A DNA stretch of 64,000 nt from Euborellia annulipes (Eukaryota > Arthropoda > Insecta > Dermaptera > Anisolabididae): the NCBI GenBank assembly GCA_023213315.1, contig JAKCPI010005674.1, forward strand, positions 42,475 through 106,474, read 5' to 3'. Positions 58,074 to 64,000 of this stretch are shown piece by piece. The position numbers were made by a program, and so were the translations under genes. How positions within the stretch are numbered: position 1 is the stretch's first letter; every line of letters starts with the position of its first letter. The notes under the pieces are model-generated. The model was given only the letters and a program-made list of their open reading frames with translations. It was not told the DNA's origin and searched no databases.

Positions 58074-58121
58074 AATCTAATGCGCCTATATAACAACAAA
58101 GATAACATTCCTCTTTAGATC

Positions 58122-58308
58122 CGCCAGGACGTAGTATACCTTGTTAAATGTTTAAATTGTCCTGACCCTGGCTCATTCTATATAGTGCAGACGTAGAAAT
58201 TTCGTAGATAAGAACAGCGAACAGAACAGAACAGAAAAGCGAGATGTGAAAAATAATTCTTCTAAAAACACTGCCTTGGCAGAACATTGTTCAGATCTCG
58301 GCCATAAA
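58122..58308 (+). pseudogene. Penelope-like retroelement GIY-YIG fragment
   Basis: Frame one reads QDVVYLVKCLNCPDPGSFYI followed by VQT, the start of a GIY-YIG nuclease domain (usual core YIGQT). After a frameshift comes KNTALAEHCSDLGHK, the conserved A-A-H---GH block of Penelope-like elements. Stops and the shift make it dead. The reverse transcriptase part is absent. Confidence 0.65.
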
Positions 58309-58461
58309 TTATTATTTATTCTATGTATTTTTTACTCTAATTAATGTCGATCAAAAAATTAATATAAAAGCAATTCTCAGAATAAATATAACAGTGTTGC
58401 CATAAGCAAAATATTAATTTTTAGTTCGTGTTTCACATTAATTCGCATAATACTGTATATA

Positions 58462-59331
58462 CAGGGTCCGCCATCTAACTTTTTTTTTTTTAACTAGCGG
58501 TTATTTCAACACTGGTAACCTTAATGTCACTTCTGATTTGACAGAAAGTCAGTTTTATCCTTCCGCTGAACGAAAATGGTTGTGTATCTGCTTGAGGAAC
58601 GAGTGAAAATAGTGCAGTTTTACTTTGAAAATCATGGTAATGTTGCAGAATGTGTGCGACAATTACGTACGGAAATGGGAAGAAAAGAGGCCGTCAGCTC
58701 CGTTTTCTTTTGAAGAAATTGAGAGAAACTGGCACTATTATTGACAAACCAACACGTGATAAGCCAAAAACAGTGCGCACAACCGAGAATATCGCAGGAG
58801 CCGCCGTTACGGTTAAAGGCGACCGCCATGATTTCTGATTGGTTGTTCCCGAAACTTGAAGAGGAAGACTTGGACAACATTTGGTTCCAATAAGACGGCT
58901 CTCCATGTCACACAGCTAAACTTACAATCGATTTTTTGCGCACTGTCTTCGGAGACCGAATTATCAGCAGAAATTCTGATGTCGTTTGGCCGCCTCGCAG
59001 CTGCGATTTGACACCGTTAGACTATTATTTGTGGGGAGCCGTCAAAGACAAATGTTATGCAGACAAACCAGAGACAATTCAAGCTTTGAAGGACAACATT
59101 CGTGCAGCCATAGCTAAAATAGAGCCGTATACTATCACAAATGTACTCAAAAATTGGACCGACCGTATGGCGTACTGCAAGGCCAGCCGAGGCAGCCATT
59201 TGAATGAAATAGTATATCATAAATAATCGGAAGGTGTATACTTCACTATGAAAAAATAAATTTGAAAATTCATCCAACCATTTTTGTTTTATTGCATTTA
59301 AAAAAAAAAAAATGTTAAATGGCGGACCCTG
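58462..59331 (+). mobile_element. Tc1/mariner-superfamily element with internal deletion
   Basis: The ends CAGGGTCCGCCATCTAAC and its inverse (one mismatch) are flanked by TA on both sides (58460-58461 and 59332-59333). The transposase starts at 58576 (MVVYLLEERVKIVQFYFENH) with helix-turn-helix sequence, shifts frame near 58680, and continues LRETGTIIDKPTRDKPKTVR. The segment with the first catalytic aspartate is deleted. WFQ-stop-DGSPCHTA carries the second aspartate after an in-frame TAA, and SCDLTPLDYYLWG carries the third. The tail DKCYADKPETIQALKDNI is well preserved to a stop at 59226. It cannot make active transposase. Confidence 0.9.
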
Positions 59332-59336
59332 TATTT

Positions 59337-59457
59337 ATTAGGAGAATTTTTAATTATAGACCACATTTTTGTATTAAATATTTACTGTACAGTATTTATA
59401 TATTTTTAATAAATATTTAATACAAAAATGTGGTCTATAATTAAAAATTCTCCTAAT
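59337..59457. repeat. 121-bp palindrome
   Basis: TTAGGAGAATTTTTAATTAT at the left is mirrored by ATAATTAAAAATTCTCCTAA, around CTGTACAG near 59385. CCACAAAAGCTTTAATAAA just to the right is shared with the 23880 palindrome. It adjoins the Tc1/mariner copy. Confidence 0.75.
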
Positions 59458-59641
59458 AATAATATTTCAAACCACAAAAGCTTTAATAAATACTGTATAT
59501 AGATAAGAGAAGGTAAAAAATTCATTATTGTATGTATTTGTTAAAATAATATTATTTTGTTTGATGTATTTAATTATATCGATATATTCCTATGAGGCAC
59601 AAAGGAAAAAAAAAATTTAATTATACGTATAACAATTTTTA

Positions 59642-59821
59642 TGCCCTCAGACCTTGGTGTGGTGGTTAACGTGCTGACCATTTGTACCAAGAGTCGCGGG
59701 TTCGCATCCCGTCTCATCCGTCAATTTATTTCAATTGGATTGGCTACTAATCCAAATTGAATTATGAGACGGGGTCTAAATGGCCTTCCATGCCAAAACA
59801 CCTTAATTAAAAAAAAAAAAA
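59642..59821 (+). mobile_element. tRNA-derived SINE, family 3
   Basis: GCCCTCAGACCTTGGTGTGG head, A-box-like GGTGGTTAACGTG, B-box GGGTTCGCATCCC, then GAGACGGGGTCTAAATGGCC and poly-A. The last module also occurs alone at 22738, and inverted at 8725, 18120 and 63958, so it is probably the shared 3' end of a partner LINE. Confidence 0.75.
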
Positions 59822-60640
59822 TTATTTTTTTCATTTGAGAGATTTAATTATTTTTTTAATTAATTATATTTAATATTTCATAAGAGAAGATAGAAAACCC
59901 TTTTCTATGAAAAAATTCTGAAATTTCATGAATTTTTTGAGCCCAAATTGTAGACCAAAATATTTTTATAGACTCTTTATTACGTCCTCTACAAGAATGT
60001 AAAATTTCATCGTGAAGTTTGTCTAACAGAGCATGACAGACAAACACTCCACTATTGCAGTGTATATTTATTTAGATTTATTATTATTATGTCGAGATTT
60101 TAGTTTAGTTCATTTTCCTAGGGAAAATGCGCTACACTCTACTATAATTATCAAAGAAATATTATAAACATTTCCGGCCCAAAAGCTAAATATTCCATGA
60201 GTTCATAAGATAAATAAACAAATCATCAAATTATTATGGGACGAAATTAAACAGCATAGCACTCACTGAGGACTAACTTCTTCGCTGAAATTAAACATTT
60301 TCTCCCTGGAATTCTCTATACATCAATCAAAACCTTCGTTTGCCTTTAGGTCATATTAAGGACGAAATTGCTATCACCCACTCGAAAACATTTTCAGAAA
60401 CACACTACTGTAGTACACATGTATATAGATGAAATATTGATTCAATTTTTTTAATCCTAGGAGAACCATGATTTTTTCAGCATTCGCTAGTAAAAATCTT
60501 AGTAGCAATAATTAACATTTTACAAATTTCTTTAAAATGCGTGATTGGAAGGGAAAAATGATAAAGAAAAAATATTAGATGTAAGATTATAAATCTACTA
60601 CAATTTCTGGAATTTTATTTGAAAGTGATGATTTGTGGAA
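59822..60640. other. AT-rich sequence, nothing recognised
   Basis: No repeat or gene was identified. It lies upstream of the first visible PDFR exon and could hold 5' regulatory sequence or an undetected first exon. Confidence 0.4.
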
Positions 60641-60650
60641 AGCATTAATT

Positions 60651-61498
60651 TTACTTTCTCTTACTCTATATATGAAATATATAGAGAGAGAAAGGATTGC
60701 GATCATGTCAAAAATTCGATGTCGAGATTTTGATGGATATACTTGTTTTGAAGTCCCCTGAGTCCAAAAAAGTGGGTCCCGCAAATTGGTCTGTGTGTGT
60801 GGACATTTTTGACCATGAAGGAAATGAGCTAGGAGGTTGAAATTTTTTTTTAAGTTAGGCACCCTCCGAACTTGTTTAAATAAGCTTTTAAACAAAATCG
60901 GCCAAAAAGTACTAGTACTTTGCTGATGTACTTTTTTAATTTTTTTCGATTTCATCAAAATTCGCTCCAACGATTTTTTCTTTAATTCATTCATAAATCA
61001 ACTATTTTTTAGATGGTCTTTAAAATGTATATTCTTATTTTGGTGATTGAAATCTTCTGAAGACCACTTTACTCTTGTTCTTCATAGGAAAGATAGGAGA
61101 AATGGTTGCCATGGTAACATGGGCGTAGCCAGATATCTTGTTGGGGGGGCAACCCCTCGTTAGAGCGAGAGGGGAGTTGCAATTAATATATACATAGATT
61201 ATAAATTATTTATTTAAATAAAAAAAAATTAAATTAATGTAGTGGATTGGGGCGTTAAATAAAATTCCCAATGGGAAAAATTTATATTTGTTTTTTTTTA
61301 GGACAAGCCAGGGGGGCAAAGGTCCTCCTGGCTACGCCCATGCATGATAACAAAATATAAAAAATATTTTTGTATGTTTTTCTATATTTTGGATTCTAAT
61401 ATATTGGCGGAAATCAATCATATCTCGATTTAATTTTAATTTAATTATTTAGAGAAGAGAAAATTTTATGCTGTGCGATCAGTCACACCAGATTTTTT
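60651..61498 (-). mobile_element. TDH repeat copy (B to A) split by a hAT MITE
   Basis: It runs from TTACTTTCTCTTACTCTATA to CACACCAGATTTTTT. The MITE 61118-61342 is inserted inside the X-box, with the flank CATGGTAA. Confidence 0.82.
61118..61342. mobile_element. hAT-type MITE, GGCGTAGCC family, copy 3
   Basis: The ends are CATGGGCGTAGCCAGATA and CCTGGCTACGCCCATG. The flanks catggtaa and catgataa match at 7 of 8. Its interior differs from the other two copies, so it is a related subfamily. Confidence 0.88.
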
Positions 61499-61606
61499 CT
61501 GTCTTTTTGCAAGGGATAATTCGCATAAAATTAGAAATAATTTATTTTTCTTTAAAAGATAATCTTTTAAATTAATTTAATTTTATTGTTTGTGTTCTAT
61601 TTTTAG

Positions 61607-61780
61607 ATCATTGTTGGCGGCTCTCCCCACTCCAGCCAGTGCGGCGACCGTCGCCGCCTCAGGCAGCAGTCGCCAGTCAGTAGTATACAGGCAGGCGACG
61701 CGTCGCGACGCTGCAGCTCAAACGCCAAGGCATTCTCTCTCCTCTCTTCGTTGAAATTCTCTCGAATTCATCACCAACAG
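61607..61780 (+). promoter_or_regulatory. CpG-rich putative promoter/first exon, copy A
   Basis: A sharply GC-rich block contains GCGGCGACCGTCGCCGC (a palindrome around one base), the arthropod initiator-like TCAGTAG at 61677, a TC-rich stretch, and then CACCAACAG|GTAAAT. A second copy lies 1.1 kb to the right. It resembles a 5' untranslated first exon of a plus-strand gene. An acceptor-like TTTTTAG just in front means an internal exon is possible too. Confidence 0.45.
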
Positions 61781-62264
61781 GTAAATATCACTCAATTATT
61801 TATTGCGTTTCAATTTAATTATAAAAGCGAAGTAGAACAGCATACAGTTATCCTTTTATATCGCAATTTTATGTCGTTTTCTTGTGAAGGTCAAAGCAAG
61901 AAGTTCCAAATCTTAGGTTAGAGTGAATTCAATAATGGAATATTTTTTTAATACCATTTATTTTCAAAAAATAAAACATTAAAACTAATTTTATTTCGTC
62001 TCTTTAATTAGATTTAAATAATATAGAAATTTTAATTCATATAACAAATTTCTTTGGAAAAGGTTAAAATTAAAATAATATATTTATGTTATAACTAATT
62101 CGTTTTCGTTTTGAACAATCTTCCGAGCTGTTGTAAAATTTATTTTTATAAAAAGAGAAATTTTTGTTTATTTGTTAAAAAACTTTTCCATGAACAAAAT
62201 TCTCGTTTAGTTTCGTTGGGCATGATTATGATATAAATATATTAACGAATTTAAATGATACCCG

Positions 62265-62641
62265 TTATCCGAACCCTTGACCCTTGGTATACAAGGCAGG
62301 CGTGCTATCGACTACATCAAGCCCGAGGGCTGACTTTTTTGAATTTGGGAGTTTTTGAATGTCTATAAAAAGCAATTTTTTTTTTTTTTTTTTTAACATT
62401 TTTCTCATTCACACTCACAATCACACACGCATTCACACAGTCTTTTCGGCAACTTAGGCCATTTAAGACTTTAAACGATATCCCTTATTTATAATTATAC
62501 ATATTGGGGTCCAGGCATTCTTATATAAGCCATTTGGTATCCAAATGCCTTATATAAAATCATTGGACTGCCTGGGGTCCGAACCCGCGACGTTCGGTAT
62601 ATGAGGTTAGCACGCTAACCTCTACACCATGCCCCGAGGGC
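62265..62641 (-). mobile_element. Two SINE family 1 copies in tandem, the second with target duplication
   Basis: A truncated head is at 62265-62332 (CCGAACCCTTGACCCTTGGT, GCCCGAGGGC). A full copy spans 62376-62641: poly-T, TGGTATCCAAATGCCTTATA and inverted B-box GGGGTCCGAACCC. ATAAAAAGCAA flanks the full copy (62365-62375 and 62642-62652). Confidence 0.88.
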
Positions 62642-62720
62642 ATAAAAAGCAATAATTCGCAAAAAAGTCATTAACAATGAATATCGTCTAATTTAATTTT
62701 ATTTCTTGTATTATTGATAG

Positions 62721-62895
62721 AGCATTGTTGGCGGTGTTGGCTGGCTTCCCCCACTCCAGCCAGCGCGGCGACCGTCGCCGCCTGAGGCAGCAGTCTGCAG
62801 TCAGTAGATAGGCAAGCAGGCGACGCTGCAGCACAAACACCGAATTTTCTCTTTCTCTCTCTTCGTTAAAACTCTCTCGAAAACATCACCACTAG
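62721..62895 (+). promoter_or_regulatory. CpG-rich putative promoter/first exon, copy B
   Basis: It matches copy A through CTCCAGCCAGCGCGGCGACC, TCAGTAG at 62801, the TC-rich zone and CACCACTAG|GTAATT. Differences include an insertion after TTGTTGGCGG that breaks any shared reading frame, which argues for a non-coding exon. Confidence 0.45.
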
Positions 62896-63084
62896 GTAAT
62901 TATCATTCACTCATTATACATTCCGCTTCCAATCTATAGGATCGCTTATAATTAAGTACCCAGGCGTTTAGCGGGAATAAGCCGGTAAAATTGCGAGAAG
63001 ATGGTTTTCGCAAATATCTCGAAAACTATGCGGTTTTCCGCAAAATTTCATCTATACAAAAATAATCGAAATTATGCAGTGTCC

Positions 63085-63648
63085 CTCGGCGTAACTAGCC
63101 TTTGAGGGCGGAGGGGACGAAGCTCAACTGGGGCGCCGTTTTTCGTTCGATCTTTTTTTTTAGTATTCGAATCTCGGTCGGGCTTTTTTTGTAATTTCTC
63201 TCCGGATTTGTGATATAAAATGAATTTATTATGAAATTTAAAAAAAAAAGCCGTAGATTTTGGGAAAAAGCAGATGCGCGAGGGGCGCCAAAAGCTTGAT
63301 GCGCCTGGGGCGGGGGGGGGCGAGCGCCCCCTTCGCCCCCCACCAGGATACGCTACTGCATCGGGGGTTTGCGGGGGATGTACGTTACGCCACTGGCAGT
63401 AGCGTAACTAGGGTGGGGGGGTGTAGGGGGCGCTCGCCCCAGGCACATCAAGCCTTTGGCGCCCCTCTATACCGACACAGGCGCCTAAGGGATCTAAAAT
63501 ATAGCCCAGGGACGGTGATTTTATCATATTCTTTCCATAGATTGTCCAAAAACAGGGATAGTTTTCTTTTAAATTATATTACAACTTAAAAAACGACGCC
63601 ATTGTTGAGCTTCGCCCCCTCCGCCCTCAAAGGCTAGTTACGCCGCTG
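63085..63648. mobile_element. Pair of inverted MITE copies, GGCGTAACTAG type
   Basis: The first copy is about 63085-63360 (GGCGTAACTAGCCTTTGAGG to GATACGCTACTG). The second is 63397-63648 (CAGTAGCGTAACTAGGGTGG to CTAGTTACGCCGCTG), in opposite orientation. Between them is a short remnant, ACGTTACGCCACTGG. Both have G/C-run flanks and GGCGCC-rich interiors. No clean target duplication is visible. Confidence 0.65.
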
Positions 63649-63760
63649 CTACTCAGCCAGATATTTTTCATAATAATCATCATATTTATCTTAAATGTAT
63701 TTCTTCCCTTGATCCGTTGAAGGCCCACAGAGGTAAAGCATTAGCTTCATATGCTCTTGT

Positions 63761-63860
63761 TTGCCTCCCGTTTTTAGATGTGATCAATCAGAAAGTGGCG
63801 TGTACCAGATTGATTGTCAAAATTGTGATTGTATATATATAGGAAAAAAGTGTGAAATAT
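63761..63860 (+). pseudogene. Penelope-like GIY-YIG fragment
   Basis: RCDQSESGVYQIDCQNCDCI followed by YIGKK is the start of a Penelope-type GIY-YIG nuclease domain (usual form SGVY-I-C--C---YIGQT). It breaks off after KCEIF and runs into a SINE-like tail at about 63870-63960. Confidence 0.65.
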
Positions 63861-63942
63861 TTATTTCAATTAAATTGGCTTCCAATCAAATGAAAAATTA
63901 TAGGGTCGGGGTCGAAATGTTCTCAGATGCAAGACAAATTTT

Positions 63943-64000
63943 TTTTTTTTTTTAAGGACTTTTTCGGCATCAAAGGCCATTTAGAACCCATCCCTATTTA
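63943..64000 (-). mobile_element. SINE family 3 / LINE tail fragment at the window edge
   Basis: Poly-T then AGGACTTTTTCGGCATCAAA and GGCCATTTAGAACCCATCC is the inverse of the 3' module described at 59642. The element continues beyond the window. Confidence 0.6.

Noticed and set aside
61607..61780. 58-codon open frame through CpG-rich copy A (IIVGGSPHSSQCGDRRRLRQ onward)
   Set aside because: Copy B has insertions that break the frame, so the protein is not conserved between duplicates; long open frames are expected by chance in GC-rich DNA.
63095..63589. Open frames with GGARPPPP-type sequence near the right end
   Set aside because: They lie over two inverted MITE copies with long G and C runs; the frames come from base composition.
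1..64000. LTR retrotransposon, LINE reverse transcriptase, CRISPR array, rRNA or microbial genes
   Set aside because: No long direct terminal repeats, RT motif blocks, spaced identical repeats or ribosomal sequence were noticed on either strand.

Overview
This window is nuclear DNA from an animal, most likely an arthropod. It is strongly AT-rich, its genes are split by GT-AG introns, and it is packed with short DNA transposons and tRNA-derived SINEs. A crustacean or a hemipteran would fit, but I could not settle the lineage from sequence alone. There is no CRISPR array, rRNA, clear host tRNA gene, prophage or bacterial operon.

Genes. Four protein-coding genes are supported by splice sites and matching reading frames. 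(1) ICMT, isoprenylcysteine carboxyl methyltransferase, minus strand, 4055 to 2127, two exons, 288 aa. (2) A 78-aa one-pass membrane protein resembling the cytochrome oxidase assembly factor COX14, plus strand, 4607 to 6671. It is divergent from ICMT with 551 bp between the two start codons. (3) SUPT3H, the histone-fold SPT3 subunit of SAGA-type complexes, plus strand, 7115 to 10152, two coding exons, 296 aa. (4) A class B1 G-protein-coupled receptor matching the pigment-dispersing factor receptor (PDFR), minus strand, running from 57041 to 15042. Twelve exons join in phase to give 575 visible residues; the exon with the signal peptide is not seen. PDFR introns make up about two thirds of the window. 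An opposite-strand exon-like block at 17688-17865 and two weaker ones suggest a further, unidentified plus-strand transcript. At 61.6 and 62.7 kb a duplicated CpG-rich block with a splice donor looks like paired first exons of a plus-strand gene lying beyond the right edge.

Repeats. Between the exons nearly everything recognisable is mobile. The main family, called TDH here for terminal double hairpin, has about a dozen copies of roughly 0.6-1.1 kb. Each has a hairpin at both ends and most carry a GTTRCCATGGYAAC palindrome in the body. The window also holds hAT-type MITEs, nine of them with exact 8-bp target-site duplications; TA-flanked Tc1/mariner or pogo-like MITEs; one internally deleted Tc1/mariner element; Helitron or Helentron copies; Penelope-like GIY-YIG fragments; at least two SINE families; several long palindromes; and a 1.45-kb foldback element built of minisatellites. 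Insertions are nested up to three deep, which gives a relative order of activity.

The genes have no obvious shared pathway: protein prenylation processing, respiratory assembly, transcription and neuropeptide signalling. The notable gene arrangements are the close head-to-head ICMT/COX14-like pair, a possible dicistronic link from the COX14-like gene into SUPT3H, and the convergent SUPT3H/PDFR pair.
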